The notes: generated from the letters alone by a model not told the origin. A DNA stretch of 64,000 nt from Deltaproteobacteria bacterium (GCA_021780225.1 JAJXZF010000039.1:62001-126000); one strand, 5' to 3'. Counted from the first letter of the stretch, positions 44,355 to 53,918 are shown. Program-made: numbers and translations.

Positions 44355-45764
44355 TCAGCGCCGAGGACGCGCCTTCCAAAAATAGTTATGAACGCCGTCG
44401 GCGGTAAAGAGCCGCCGAAAGGTCATTTCGACCTCATCGCCGATCGCGACCTTGTCGGGTTCGCAGTCGGTCATTTCGCATAAGAACCGTCCGCCGCCTT
44501 CGTAATCCACGACCGCGTTGATCGTGGGCGGATTGAGCGAATAGGCCAGCCGGTCGATCGCGTAGGTGGCGATCCGGCCGTGGCGATCCGCGAACGGGTA
44601 CGGGTCCATTTTATCAAACGCGCGGCATTTGACGCAGACCCGCTGCGGCGGCAGTTGCGCCGTGCCGCAGGCGCGGCATTTCGAGCCGATCAGCCCGAAT
44701 TTCCACTTCTCCGCGCGCATCATCGGCGGCGCCGCGGGCCGATCCGGATCGGGCCGCCGGGGCGGCTCGGTCGGCAGAATCTCGCGCCACTTGAGATAGT
44801 TGGCGTAGGTCACGTCGCCCTTCGACTCGACCATCCGGCCAACCGAACGGACCGGGCGGAAATTGGCGTTGGCCGGAGCCACCTTGAGCACCATCGCGTC
44901 CGCGCCGTCGCCGACCGTCGCCACCAGAATCCGGTCGCCCGGCTTCGCCGAGGGCAGCACCGCCGTAAGCATCAACGCGGCGTGCGCGGCGCCGGTCTGC
45001 CCGACCGTCAGCGCGAGCGAGTCGGCCACGCGCGCCGGATCGAACTTGAGTTCGCGCAGCGCCTCTTCGGCGGCGCGCTGATTCGGCGCGTCGAGGACGA
45101 TTTTGGCCAGTTCACCGGGCGCGACTTTGGCTTTCTCCAGCACTTCCTTGATAATCTTGCGGAAGAACGGGCCGTAAGCCTGGGTGAGGGCGAAACGTTC
45201 TTCCCACGAATGCGCGAAGCGTTCTCCGGGCGTACGCCAGGAATCAAGATACTCGCGCGTCAGCGAGGCGCTGGCTTCGATTTCCGCGATCGCGTTGTCG
45301 CGGCCGAAAATGAACGCCGCCGCGCCGTCGCCGCCGGATTGTTCGAGTTTGCCTTCGGGCGCGCCGAGCCGGCAATCGGCGAGCGCGACCGCGGCATGGC
45401 CGCCGCCGGCGGCGGCCGATTCGGCCGCCTGCAACATCGCGCTCAAACCGGCGCGAATCGATCCGGTCGAGTCGATCGCGCGGATTTCCGCCGGCAGTTG
45501 CGCGGCGGCGCCGACGATCGCGGCGTTCAGCTTCTCCAGATAGGGCGCGGTGGTGGTGCCGAAGGTCAGCGAACGGACCTCCGCGCCGGGCGCGGTCTTG
45601 AGCGCGTCGCGCAACGCCTCGACCGCCATCGACACGCTGTCTTCGTCGAAACTGGCGACGGCGCGTTCGCCGCGGGTGGCCGGCACGCCCAGCACCGCGG
45701 CGATCGCCGCGCGTTTGAGCCGCCGGTAGGGGATATATGAGCCGTAGGAGACAATTCCTGCCAT
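44355..45764 (-). CDS. HMG-CoA-synthase-like domain fused to Zn-ribbon/OB (DUF35)
   Basis: I start at the ATG at 45764 (469 residues). Residues 1-330 are a thiolase-fold protein of the HMG-CoA-synthase type (YIPYRRLKR, FGTTTAPYLEKLNAA, DAPNQRAAEEAL, LTVGQTGAAHAALML). The site where the catalytic Cys is expected reads DSTGSIRAGLSAM (residues 98-110), so no Cys is present. Residues about 355-469 are a DUF35 unit: CRACG...CVKC zinc ribbon, then an OB fold with TINAVVDYEGGGRFL. In archaea, thiolase, HMGCS and DUF35 form a channel complex; here HMGCS-like and DUF35 are one chain beside a thiolase. The lack of Cys suggests a non-classical or scaffold role. Confidence 0.85.
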   Translation of the reverse strand: MAGIVSYGSYIPYRRLKRAAIAAVLGVPATRGERAVASFDEDSVSMAVEALRDALKTAPGAEVRSLTFGTTTAPYLEKLNAAIVGAAAQLPAEIRAIDSTGSIRAGLSAMLQAAESAAAGGGHAAVALADCRLGAPEGKLEQSGGDGAAAFIFGRDNAIAEIEASASLTREYLDSWRTPGERFAHSWEERFALTQAYGPFFRKIIKEVLEKAKVAPGELAKIVLDAPNQRAAEEALRELKFDPARVADSLALTVGQTGAAHAALMLTAVLPSAKPGDRILVATVGDGADAMVLKVAPANANFRPVRSVGRMVESKGDVTYANYLKWREILPTEPPRRPDPDRPAAPPMMRAEKWKFGLIGSKCRACGTAQLPPQRVCVKCRAFDKMDPYPFADRHGRIATYAIDRLAYSLNPPTINAVVDYEGGGRFLCEMTDCEPDKVAIGDEVEMTFRRLFTADGVHNYFWKARPRR

Positions 45765-45933
45765 AGGCGCATTAAAAGCCCGCCGCCCGCATCGCGTCAA
45801 CTCATCGCGACGATCATGCGCGAATTGTCCCGCGGTTCGCGGACCATTCGCAGGCCGAACGATTCAAAGCGGCGACGGCCGGCGCAATTCTATTGAATTC
45901 CGAAAAGACGAAACCAACCCGGCAGGATTTCGG

Positions 45934-47694
45934 TCAGGCGGAAAGGCCGGCGGCGCCGCCCGGACCGGGACGGGACGCCTCGGGCGCGGAACGCGGCGGC
46001 AGCGGACGGCCGAGCGCTCTTTCCAGCGCATCGATCAAGACGGTTCGCGAAATCGGCTTCGCGATATGGAAGTCGCCCCCGGCCTCACGCGCGCGTTCGG
46101 CGTCCTCGCGCAGCGCCGCCGCGCTGAGCGCGATGATCGGCGTGCGCGCGCCGCCGCGGCGCGCCTCGTCCGCGCGCATCGCGCGCATCGCGCCGTAGCC
46201 GTCCAGCACCGGCATCTGCAGGTCCATCAGCACGACGTCATAGCGGCCCGCGGCGAATTTGCGGCACGCGACCTCGCCGTTTTCGGCCTCTTCGACGAAG
46301 CAGGCGAAGCGCTTGAGAAAGGCGCGCAGCAAAAACCGGTTGTCGAGCGAATCGTCGACCACCAGGATGCGCACTTCGGACGGGGCGGCGGCCGGCGGCG
46401 AATCCTCTGGCGGCGGCGGAGAGCCGCCGGAGGCGAGAACGCGCGCGGCCGCGCCGGCATCGCACGCGGCCGGCGAGACGCCGAGAATCGCCGTGAAGTG
46501 AAAGGTGCTGCCGGCGCCGACGCGGCTTTCCACCCAAACCCGGCCTTCCATCAATTCGACCAGCCGCCTGACGATCGTCAGACCAAGCCCGCTGCCGCCA
46601 TAGCGGCGCGCGGTCGAGGAGTCGGCCTGAGTGAAGCTGGCGAAGATATCGTCGAGCTTGTCTTCGGGGATGCCGATGCCGGTGTCCGTGACCGAAAAAT
46701 GGAGCGCCAGCCGGGACGCGTCGTCAACGCGCGCTTCCGGCGCGGCTTCGGCGGCGGGATCGATCGCCAGCGTGACGCGGCCGGCTTCGGTGAATTTGAT
46801 CGCGTTGCCGAGCAGGTTCAAGAGCACTTGGCGAATCCGCAACTGATCGCCGACCACCGTGGACGGCGTTGCCGCCGCGACTTTGAGCGCGAGCGCGAGG
46901 CCGCGCTCGTCGGCGCGCAGGCGCAGCGTGTCGATCACGCCCGCCGCGAGCGCGCGCAAATCGAATTCCGACCGCTCGAGCCGCATCCGGCCGGTTTCGA
47001 CGCGGGCGAGATCGAGGATGTCGTTGATCAGATTGAGCAGCACGTTGCCGTTGCTGCGCATCAGGGCGATATACTTGCGCTGTTCCGGACCAACGCTCGA
47101 TTCAGCCAGCAGTTCGGCCATGCCGAGAATCGCGTTGAGCGGAGTGCGGATTTCATGCGACATGCTCGAGAGAAACTCGGATTTGGCGCGCGAGGCCGCT
47201 TCGGCCGCTTCGCGCGCGGCGACCAGCTCCCCCTGAATCCGCCTGAGTTCGGTGATGTCGCGTCCAATCGCAAGGCGGCAGGCGCGGCTGTCGAATTCGA
47301 TTTCCGCCGCTGAGAGCAGGAACGTATGTTGCTCGCCGCTCTTGCCGCGGAAGGTCATGCCAAGGTTGCGGATAGTGCCGTTGGCCTGAAGCAACGTCGC
47401 GCAATACTCCCGCATCCGCGAATCCGGCCAGAGACCGAGTTCAAGGCCTGTTTTGCCGATCGCGTCGTCCACGCTATGGCCGCTCAGGCGCACGAACTCG
47501 TCGTTGACGAGCACGATCCGGCCGTCGCTCGCTTGAGTGATCACTATCGGATCGGGGCTGGCGTCAAAGATACGCCGGAATTGTGCATTGGCCTCAGGAT
47601 GAGACAACTGGGCGAATTCCGATTCAGAAAGTTGAGTTTTATTCGGAAAGCAACCGTTGTGCCATCGCCGGTCGCATAATTCACGTTCACTCAT
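45934..47694 (-). CDS. Hybrid sensor histidine kinase (PAS-HisKA-HATPase-REC)
   Basis: A 586-residue soluble kinase. Residues about 35-150 are a PAS domain (FDASPDPIVITQASDGRIV ... IGRDITELRRI). The dimerisation domain holds His180 in SMSHEIRTPLNAIL. The ATP-binding domain has NLLGNAIKF, DTGIGIP and GGSGLGL boxes. After a Pro/Ala linker a receiver domain follows with VVDDSLDNRF and the phosphoacceptor Asp491 in LMDLQMPVLDG. No transmembrane helix is seen, so it senses an internal signal. The output phosphotransfer partner is not adjacent. It stands alone on the minus strand. Confidence 0.93.
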   Translation of the reverse strand: MSERELCDRRWHNGCFPNKTQLSESEFAQLSHPEANAQFRRIFDASPDPIVITQASDGRIVLVNDEFVRLSGHSVDDAIGKTGLELGLWPDSRMREYCATLLQANGTIRNLGMTFRGKSGEQHTFLLSAAEIEFDSRACRLAIGRDITELRRIQGELVAAREAAEAASRAKSEFLSSMSHEIRTPLNAILGMAELLAESSVGPEQRKYIALMRSNGNVLLNLINDILDLARVETGRMRLERSEFDLRALAAGVIDTLRLRADERGLALALKVAAATPSTVVGDQLRIRQVLLNLLGNAIKFTEAGRVTLAIDPAAEAAPEARVDDASRLALHFSVTDTGIGIPEDKLDDIFASFTQADSSTARRYGGSGLGLTIVRRLVELMEGRVWVESRVGAGSTFHFTAILGVSPAACDAGAAARVLASGGSPPPPEDSPPAAAPSEVRILVVDDSLDNRFLLRAFLKRFACFVEEAENGEVACRKFAAGRYDVVLMDLQMPVLDGYGAMRAMRADEARRGGARTPIIALSAAALREDAERAREAGGDFHIAKPISRTVLIDALERALGRPLPPRSAPEASRPGPGGAAGLSA

Positions 47695-47828
47695 GTCGTT
47701 AAAGACAAGACGACCGCCCGGGCAGCGTCATCATGCTGTCGCAAATGCGGCAATTTTTTTGCGGTAAGATGTTTCGCGGGCGAACTGCGTATCGATGCGG
47801 CCGAGCGCCCGCCGATGCGCCGGCGGCT

Positions 47829-48317
47829 TCAGCGCCGATGAAAAATCGTGTCGGAAGATCGCGTGGTGAAGGCGTACACGCGCGGTCCCGAATGCTTCAG
47901 ATAATCGCGCAGCGTTTCCACACCCACGCCCGCGGCCAAAGGCGTTCCTTCCCCTTGGCCGCTCTGCCGCACGCGCCAATGACCGGTGTCGAGCCGAATC
48001 AAAATCAAGCGGTCGCGGCCAATTTGGGCGTTGCCGCGTTTGCCGAATCGGCGCAGCTCCAGATTGTACTCGCCCAGCAGATGCTCCCAGTAGACCCAGC
48101 TCATCTGGAACACCTGCGGACGCTCGTTCGCCGCGTCGCTCGGCACCGAAAAACGCTCCATCAAAGCGTGCATGCGATTCTGAGCGTTTTCGACCTCGGC
48201 CGGCAGCGATCCGTGCGCGGTGCTTACCGCCTTGAGCAGTCGAATTTTTCGCAGTGCATCGGAAAGGTTCACGCTTTGCCGTTGCGCTCCCGTCAGAAGG
48301 ATTCCGATCCGCGCCAT
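47829..48317 (-). CDS. Hypothetical protein with DUF2786-like N-terminus
   Basis: The 162-residue protein (ATG at 48317; a TTG two codons upstream is possible) begins MARIGILLTG and continues with LRKIRLLKAVSTAHG and AQNRMHALMERFSV. That spacing resembles the DUF2786 pattern 'KIRxLLxxA...Axxxm..y.v', seen in short phage- and plasmid-linked proteins. The rest (WVYWEHLLGEYNLELRRFG and RLDTGHWRVRQ) I cannot place. It has its own AT-rich promoter region, in contrast to its surroundings, which suggests acquisition. Confidence 0.6.
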   Translation of the reverse strand: MARIGILLTGAQRQSVNLSDALRKIRLLKAVSTAHGSLPAEVENAQNRMHALMERFSVPSDAANERPQVFQMSWVYWEHLLGEYNLELRRFGKRGNAQIGRDRLILIRLDTGHWRVRQSGQGEGTPLAAGVGVETLRDYLKHSGPRVYAFTTRSSDTIFHRR

Positions 48318-48363
48318 GCCCAATACAGCGGCACACAGCAGGCGTTTCTATAATCCTGAGATA

Positions 48364-48392
48364 ATTATAACAATAAAGATAAATTAATCCAA
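48364..48392 (-). promoter_or_regulatory. Sigma-70-type promoter for the DUF2786-like gene
   Basis: On the minus strand, TTGGAT (48392-48387) and a perfect TATAAT (48369-48364) are separated by exactly 17 nt, about 47 nt before the ATG. The surrounding 80 bp are strikingly AT-rich for this genome. With MITE copy 4 this accounts for the 560-nt gene-free stretch 48318-48877; I see nothing in 48760-48877. Confidence 0.65.
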
Positions 48393-48554
48393 ACAGAGAC
48401 AATTTCCTTTTTCCAGAAGCGTCAAGAATAGCGCAGCGGTTATGCACAGGTATTTAACTGCCAAATTCAACACGATGCCGTCAGGGTGAAACTTTTCACC
48501 CCAACGACGCTGTCTGACCACAAACGATGTTGTTTGGCGTGAAGAAAACGAATC

Positions 48555-48759
48555 TAGTGTGATGTCCCGCAAATAACTTCCACCTGACGCCTTGTCAGCT
48601 CGGCGCGCAGGTCACCCAGCGCGGGGCGACCTGCGATGGATTGCCGGGTCTGGGCCCGGCAATGACGATAGATCTGGTCATGCCCGGACTTGATCCGGGC
48701 ATCCACGTGGAGCGCAAGATCGACGAGGAGCGAAAACTTATTCAGGAGACGCCACAATA
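48555..48759 (+). repeat. MITE-like dispersed repeat, copy 4
   Basis: Left end CTAGTGTGATGTCCCGCAAA; right end CAGGAGACGCCACAATAG, so TA is present on both sides. Both internal hairpins are kept. It lies in the AT-rich gap between two minus-strand genes. Confidence 0.88.
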
Positions 48760-48877
48760 GACGCAACCGCCGATAAGTTTACGCTACGGCGGCGTATGCG
48801 CCCGGCTCAGGCGTGCCAGGAATTGCGATGGATACGGTCGGCGCTCACAGGCGCCCGCCGCGAAACGGAAAGCCGGA

Positions 48878-49216
48878 CTACTTCACCTGTTCCCAATCGG
48901 CGTGCGCGCCATCGGAATCCTGGTTTTGATCGTCGGTCGTGGATTGACGATCATGCGAGTCAGTATCGGAATCATCGGGAATGATTTCGGTATGGACGCC
49001 AGCCGCGCCGCCGGGACCAGCGCCAGCCGGCGCCAAAGGATTAGGCGGACTGACGCGCAGCGCGCCCGAACCAAGCCCTGAACCGGCCGCCGCATTCATC
49101 GTGGCGCCATACTCGCCCATCGTTTGCGCCCGCGCGACGGAAAGCGGCGCGACGGCGAACGCCGCGCATCCGGCGATCACGGCGACGGAATAACGCCAGC
49201 CTTTCAGCCACTCCAT
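48878..49216 (-). CDS. Small exported hypothetical protein
   Basis: The ATG at 49216, preceded by GGGAGGGAG, gives 112 residues. A signal peptide (YSVAVIAGCAAFAVAPLSVARA) is followed by a Gly/Ala-rich segment and an acidic, Asp/Gln-rich tail (DDSDTDSHDRQSTTDDQNQD) without clear fold. No domain is recognised. A similar acidic 'DWEQV' ending and start are seen in the metallopeptidase at 25827 (DDWEQVP), which may be coincidence. Confidence 0.65.
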   Translation of the reverse strand: MEWLKGWRYSVAVIAGCAAFAVAPLSVARAQTMGEYGATMNAAAGSGLGSGALRVSPPNPLAPAGAGPGGAAGVHTEIIPDDSDTDSHDRQSTTDDQNQDSDGAHADWEQVK

Positions 49217-49442
49217 TGGAACTCCCTCCCCGCCAGAGTCACGGCGACGCACGCCGCGCGCGCGTATGCTCGCCGTCTCCAATCAAATAGCAGCAAAGCG
49301 TCCGAGTGCATATATCGAATTCGCTTGCCGGCCCCCGGTCCGCCGAAGGAGCGCGGGCGCATCTGACCCACGTTTGACCGTGACGCCTTGAACCGCGCCG
49401 CCCGCTCGCGCGCAGCGGGGACGAATGCGACGGGCTGCGCCG

Positions 49443-50441
49443 TCAGCCGCCGATTTGGTACATCGAGCGATCCCGCGTCGAACGCCCCTCCAGCAGATGA
49501 TGGCCGGTGGGCTTGATCGCGACCGCTTTGGCGAGAATTTTCGCGACCGCCTCGATTCCGCCGTCGCCGTTGCCCGAACGCAGCGCGGCGCGAACGTCGA
49601 GCTCGTCGTCGTTGAGCAGGCACAGATGGAATTTGCCGTCCGCGGTCAGGCGCATCCGATTGCACGATCCGCAATATGGTTCGCTGACCGGACTGATAAA
49701 GCCGATTACGCCCGGCGCGCCCGCGAGCCGATAGTTGCGCGCCTCGTCCGCCGGATTGGCCGAGGGCAATTCGACCAGCGGACCCAATTCCGCCTCGATG
49801 CGCCGGCGCGTCTCGATATTCGACACGTAACGCTTGATCGACAACGACGCGCACTCGCCGCCGCCCAACGGCATCAGCTCGATGAACCTGACGTGCCACG
49901 GCCGCTCCACGGTCAGGCGCGCGAGGTCGATAACGTCGCCTTCGTTATATCCGGCGGCGACTACCGCGTTGAGCTTGATAGGCGTCAGACCGGCCGCTTC
50001 CGCCGCCGTCACGCCGCGCCAAATCCGATCGAACGCGCCCCAGCGCATCTGACGCTCGACCGTCGCGGGATTGAGCGAATCGAGATGCACATTGATGCGG
50101 GCGAGGCCGGCGGCCTTGAGCGGCGCGGCCAGCTTGTCGAGCATCAGCGCATTGGTCGTCAGCGCCAGTTCGCCCACCCCCGGCACGGCGGCGAGCCGCT
50201 CAACGATTTCGAGCAGGTCCAGGCGCAGCGTGGGCTCGCCTCCGGTGAGGCGGAATTTGCGAAAGCCGATCGCCACGGCGGCGCGCGCCACCCGTTCGAT
50301 TTCTTCGGCCGTGAGCAATTCCGGGTTGGGCAGGAAGCGCAGGCCCTCCAGCGGCATGCAATAAACGCATCGCAGGTTGCATCGATCGGTTACCGAGATG
50401 CGCAAATAGTCGATTTCGCGATTGAAAGAGTCATGTGGCAT
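49443..50441 (-). CDS. moaA: GTP 3',8-cyclase (molybdenum cofactor biosynthesis MoaA)
   Basis: The 332-residue radical SAM enzyme has CNLRCVYCMP binding the first 4Fe-4S cluster, LTGGEPTLR, and the C-terminal second cluster site PYCGSCNRMRLTADGKFHLC. The essential Gly-Gly at the C-terminus is present (QIGG). It converts GTP into the cyclic pyranopterin precursor of molybdopterin. No other moa gene is adjacent. Start at the first Met with the conserved opening FNREIDYLRISVTDRC. Confidence 0.96.
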   Translation of the reverse strand: MPHDSFNREIDYLRISVTDRCNLRCVYCMPLEGLRFLPNPELLTAEEIERVARAAVAIGFRKFRLTGGEPTLRLDLLEIVERLAAVPGVGELALTTNALMLDKLAAPLKAAGLARINVHLDSLNPATVERQMRWGAFDRIWRGVTAAEAAGLTPIKLNAVVAAGYNEGDVIDLARLTVERPWHVRFIELMPLGGGECASLSIKRYVSNIETRRRIEAELGPLVELPSANPADEARNYRLAGAPGVIGFISPVSEPYCGSCNRMRLTADGKFHLCLLNDDELDVRAALRSGNGDGGIEAVAKILAKAVAIKPTGHHLLEGRSTRDRSMYQIGG

Positions 50442-50744
50442 CGTTGCCGCAGCCGCGGCGCCGGCGGAATAGCCCGCCCGAATTGGCGCGGCGGCGAATG
50501 ACTGCGCCGGCGCGCGGTCATCCGACGATTCTAATCGTCATAATCGCGCGGTTACAACCTCCTGACCAGTTGGTCGGGCGCGCGCCGGAAGATCGCTCGC
50601 GCGCTTCGCAGATGTGCGTCAAGCTGTTACAATTCCGTGAAACATTCACGGCGTGCGGGCGTTTGGCTCGCCGCCATGCGCGAGCGAGGCGGCGACGCCG
50701 CGTGTGCGGATGGCGGCCGAAAGCAACGAAGAGGTCGATCTGTA
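50442..50744. other. Intergenic region between divergent moaA and a small membrane protein gene
   Basis: About 300 nt without a gene. It holds a TACAAT (50628-50633) that could be a -10 box with a weak TTCGCA upstream at 17 nt, and directly after it the palindrome CCGTGAAACATTCACGG (50635-50651), a possible operator overlapping the transcription start of the plus-strand gene. Nothing else is evident. Confidence 0.4.
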
Positions 50745-50951
50745 ATGCTCTTTAAGATGGCATTGGCGTTGAGTCTGGGCGCTCTCGCCACGTACGCGAT
50801 CAGGCGGATGCTGGAAGACGAGGATGAAGCGGTGATTGCGCGCGAAACCGAAGCGCGGCTCGCGGCCTTGCGCCGCCATCTGTTCCGGGACGATCCGCAA
50901 CTGCGGATGGCGCTGGCGCAGATCGATCCGGCGGATGTTTCGGAGCGCTGA
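50745..50951 (+). CDS. Small membrane-anchored protein
   Basis: The 68-residue product starts MLFKMALALSLGALATYAI, a single hydrophobic helix, and continues with a charged amphipathic helix rich in Glu/Arg (RRMLEDEDEAVIARETEARL). GAGG lies before the start. It is 47 nt upstream of the RND transporter gene on the same strand, so it may be an accessory subunit of that pump. No family recognised. Confidence 0.65.
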   Translation: MLFKMALALSLGALATYAIRRMLEDEDEAVIARETEARLAALRRHLFRDDPQLRMALAQIDPADVSER

Positions 50952-50998
50952 TTCGCGCATCCCGCCAGCTCCAGCCAGAACGACAGAACCTGCGACGG

Positions 50999-53818
50999 AT
51001 GAAGCGAAATCCGAGCGAGATCCGAGGCGCGAGGGCGCCGAACACCCTGCGCTACCGCACGTTCAGCGCACTGGCCCGGTTGGATTTGCGCCGGCCATGG
51101 CTGGTAATCGCGCTCGCCGCCGCGCTCGCGATCGCCAGCGTTCTCTACACCAAGGCCCGGCTTGAATTTCATACGGGCCAGGATGATTTGGTCACGGCCA
51201 CCAATCGCGCGAGCCGCGACTACTTGCGCTATACCAACGAATTTCCCGATCTCGACGGCCTGATCGTCGTGATTCGCACCGCGCCCGATCCGGCGCGCGC
51301 CGAACGTTTCGCCGATCGCCTCGCCGCACGGCTCAAGGCGGACACGGTCAACGTCCACAGCGTTCTTTATCGTCTCGATCCGGCCGCGGTCGGCGGCGAT
51401 GCGCTGCTCTACATGAGCCGCGCGGAGCTTGGCCAGATGGCGGATCGGCTCGGCGCGGCCGCGCCGATGCTGGACGCATACGCGACGCGGCCGGAGCTTG
51501 CGACGGTTATCGCGATGGCGAATCGGGAGCTCGACGCGGCCGCGCGGCCCGCGCCGGCCGCGGGATCGCACGCGCCGGCTCAAGCGCAAACCGAATCGCC
51601 GGCCGGCGGCCTGATTTTTCTGCAAAGCGTTTTGCACGGGATGCTGGCGGATAAAACCGCCGCGGCGACGTCGCTGTTTGCGGCGCTTAATCCGACCGAA
51701 GACCGCGGCGGAATCGACGACGGCTATCTCTCGTCCGACAACGGCAACTATCTCCTGATGAACGTCGCGCCGGCGGACGGCGCCGCGGACGGCCCCGATC
51801 CGGTCGATGCGATTCAAGCCGACCTCGACGCGGTGCGTGCGGAATTTCCCGGTATCGACGCGGGGATGACGGGCGGGCCGGCGCTGGCGCGCGCGGAGGC
51901 GGCGACCACGCAACACGACATGACGATCGGCTCGATCATCGCCGTCGCCAGCAACATCGCGTTGATCGTGATTCCGTTCCGCGGAGTGGTCGCGCCATTC
52001 TTCGCGATCGTCGCGTTGCTGACCGGCGTGGCGTGGTCGTTCGGCTTCACCACCCTGGCCGTCGGCCATCTGAATTTGCTCTCGGCGGTCTTCACCAGCG
52101 TGCTCGCCGGAATCGGAATCAATTTTCCGATTCATCTGATGGCCCGCTACGACGAGGCGCGGGCCCGCGGCGCCGCGCTGCCGGAAGCGATCGAACTGGC
52201 GGTGGTGAACACCGGAACCGGCGTCTTTTCCTCGGCCTGCATCATGGCGCTGGCCTTCCTGATGCCGATGTTCACCGACTTTCGCGGCATCGCGGAACTC
52301 GGACTGGTGTCGGCGGCGGGACTTTTCCTTTGCCTGATCTCGGCGCTGCTGGTTTTTCCGGCTTTTCTGGTAATCCGCGATCGGCGCCGGGCGCCGATCG
52401 CGAAGGCCGCGCTGAAGGCGGCGCCCGCCCCGCGCCGGACGACGCTCGAGCGGATTTTCGCCAAACCGGCATGGATCGTCGCGGTGAGCGTGGCGTTGAC
52501 GGTCGCCGCATTCGCCGCCGCGCCGCGGGTCCATTTCGATCAGAACGTGCTCAAATTGCAGGCCAGCGAAGCCGAAGCGGTGCGCTTCGAGAACATCCTG
52601 ATGCGCAATTCGGGCCGCTCGTCCTGGTTCGCCGTGTCGCTGGCGAAGACGGTGGCCGGGTCCGATCGCAAAGCCGCGGCCTTTCGCCGCCTGCCGGAAG
52701 TTTCCGACGTTCAGACCATCACGACCTATATCCCCACGCATCAGGCGGAAAAGCGGGCGGTTATCGCGCGGCTGGCGGCGGCGCTCGGATCGATCGCCGT
52801 GGCGCCGGCGCAACCCGGCGATCCGCGCGCGCTGACGGCGCAATTGCAGGAACTCGCAACGCGGCTCGGCGCGATGAGCCGGTTCGACGCGACCGGCGGC
52901 GTGGCTGAAACCGAACAGCTCGCGCGCGACGCGATCGCGCGGCTGCAGGCCGATCCGCGAGCCTTCGACGTTTACGCCGCGGCGCTCCGCGCGAACCTGG
53001 CCGGCGAACTCGCGCGCCTGCATGCGCAGATGCATCCCGGCGCCATCGACGAGCACAACCTGCCCGAATTGCTGCGCGAGCGCTTTATCGGCAAGACCGG
53101 ACTTTATCTGGTGCAGATTTATCCGAAAGGCGATATCTGGGACGACGCGCCGCTGAGCCGGTTCGTCGCGGCGCTGCGCACGGTCGATCCCGACGTCACC
53201 GGGCCGCCCGTCCAGACTTACAATCTCGCGACGATCATGCGCCAGGGCTACGAGCGCGCCGCGGCGCTCGCGTTGATCGCCGTGTTCATCTTCGTCTTCG
53301 CCGATTTTCGCAACCTGCGCGATACCCTGCTCGCCACGGTGCCGCTGATTTTTGGCGGCGCATGGCTGATCGCCGCGATGGGCCTGCTCGGATGGGAGTT
53401 CAACCTCGCCAATCTGTTCGCCGTGCCGATCATAATCGGGATGGGCGTGGACAACGGCGTCAACATGCTTTACCGCTGGCGCGAAGAGCGCGACAAATCA
53501 TCGCTGATTCTGACGCGCGCGGTCGGCAAATCGGTGACGATCTGCTCGCTCACGACGATCGCGGCGTTCGCCGCGCTGATTCCGGCGCGCCATCGCGGCA
53601 TCTCCAGCCTCGGCTGGGTGCTGAGCCTGGGCGTTGCGCTGATCCTGCTCGCCACGCTGATCGTGCTGCCGGCGCTGTTCGAATTGATCGGGGCGCGAAC
53701 GAAATCCGCGCCGCTCGCCGCCGCAAGTCCCACGCCGCTGATTCCGGAAATCGTCGAAAGCGAGCCGGAACCCGCGCCGGCCGAACCGCCGCGCGCCACC
53801 GGCACCGGCGGTCTCTGA
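50999..53818 (+). CDS. MMPL/RND-family transporter, HpnN-like
   Basis: The 939-residue protein has the RND layout: one N-terminal helix (WLVIALAAALAIASVLYTKA), a first large periplasmic loop, five helices around 315-460, then a repeat with a second loop and five helices after residue 750. GIGINFPIHLMARYDEARARG and MGVDNGVNMLYRWREERD are the conserved blocks in the two halves. This matches the hopanoid-biosynthesis-associated HpnN, which moves hopanoids to the outer membrane. No other hpn gene is seen here, so the substrate is inferred from family resemblance only. Confidence 0.85.
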   Translation: MKRNPSEIRGARAPNTLRYRTFSALARLDLRRPWLVIALAAALAIASVLYTKARLEFHTGQDDLVTATNRASRDYLRYTNEFPDLDGLIVVIRTAPDPARAERFADRLAARLKADTVNVHSVLYRLDPAAVGGDALLYMSRAELGQMADRLGAAAPMLDAYATRPELATVIAMANRELDAAARPAPAAGSHAPAQAQTESPAGGLIFLQSVLHGMLADKTAAATSLFAALNPTEDRGGIDDGYLSSDNGNYLLMNVAPADGAADGPDPVDAIQADLDAVRAEFPGIDAGMTGGPALARAEAATTQHDMTIGSIIAVASNIALIVIPFRGVVAPFFAIVALLTGVAWSFGFTTLAVGHLNLLSAVFTSVLAGIGINFPIHLMARYDEARARGAALPEAIELAVVNTGTGVFSSACIMALAFLMPMFTDFRGIAELGLVSAAGLFLCLISALLVFPAFLVIRDRRRAPIAKAALKAAPAPRRTTLERIFAKPAWIVAVSVALTVAAFAAAPRVHFDQNVLKLQASEAEAVRFENILMRNSGRSSWFAVSLAKTVAGSDRKAAAFRRLPEVSDVQTITTYIPTHQAEKRAVIARLAAALGSIAVAPAQPGDPRALTAQLQELATRLGAMSRFDATGGVAETEQLARDAIARLQADPRAFDVYAAALRANLAGELARLHAQMHPGAIDEHNLPELLRERFIGKTGLYLVQIYPKGDIWDDAPLSRFVAALRTVDPDVTGPPVQTYNLATIMRQGYERAAALALIAVFIFVFADFRNLRDTLLATVPLIFGGAWLIAAMGLLGWEFNLANLFAVPIIIGMGVDNGVNMLYRWREERDKSSLILTRAVGKSVTICSLTTIAAFAALIPARHRGISSLGWVLSLGVALILLATLIVLPALFELIGARTKSAPLAAASPTPLIPEIVESEPEPAPAEPPRATGTGGL

Positions 53819-53853
53819 CGCCCATTTAATTATCGAAGATCGTAACGCCGCCG

Positions 53854-53897
53854 CCGCGGCGCGATGGTTGCGCTTTATTGCAACCATCGCGCCGCGG
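53854..53897. terminator. Perfect 18-bp hairpin between convergent genes
   Basis: CCGCGGCGCGATGGTTGC (53854-53871) and its exact complement (53880-53897) flank an 8-nt loop GCTTTATT. No T-run follows on either strand, so it may be a bidirectional terminator of a non-canonical type or an RNA-stabilising structure. Confidence 0.6.
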
Positions 53898-53918
53898 CAG
53901 GGCGACCGGCCGCACGAA

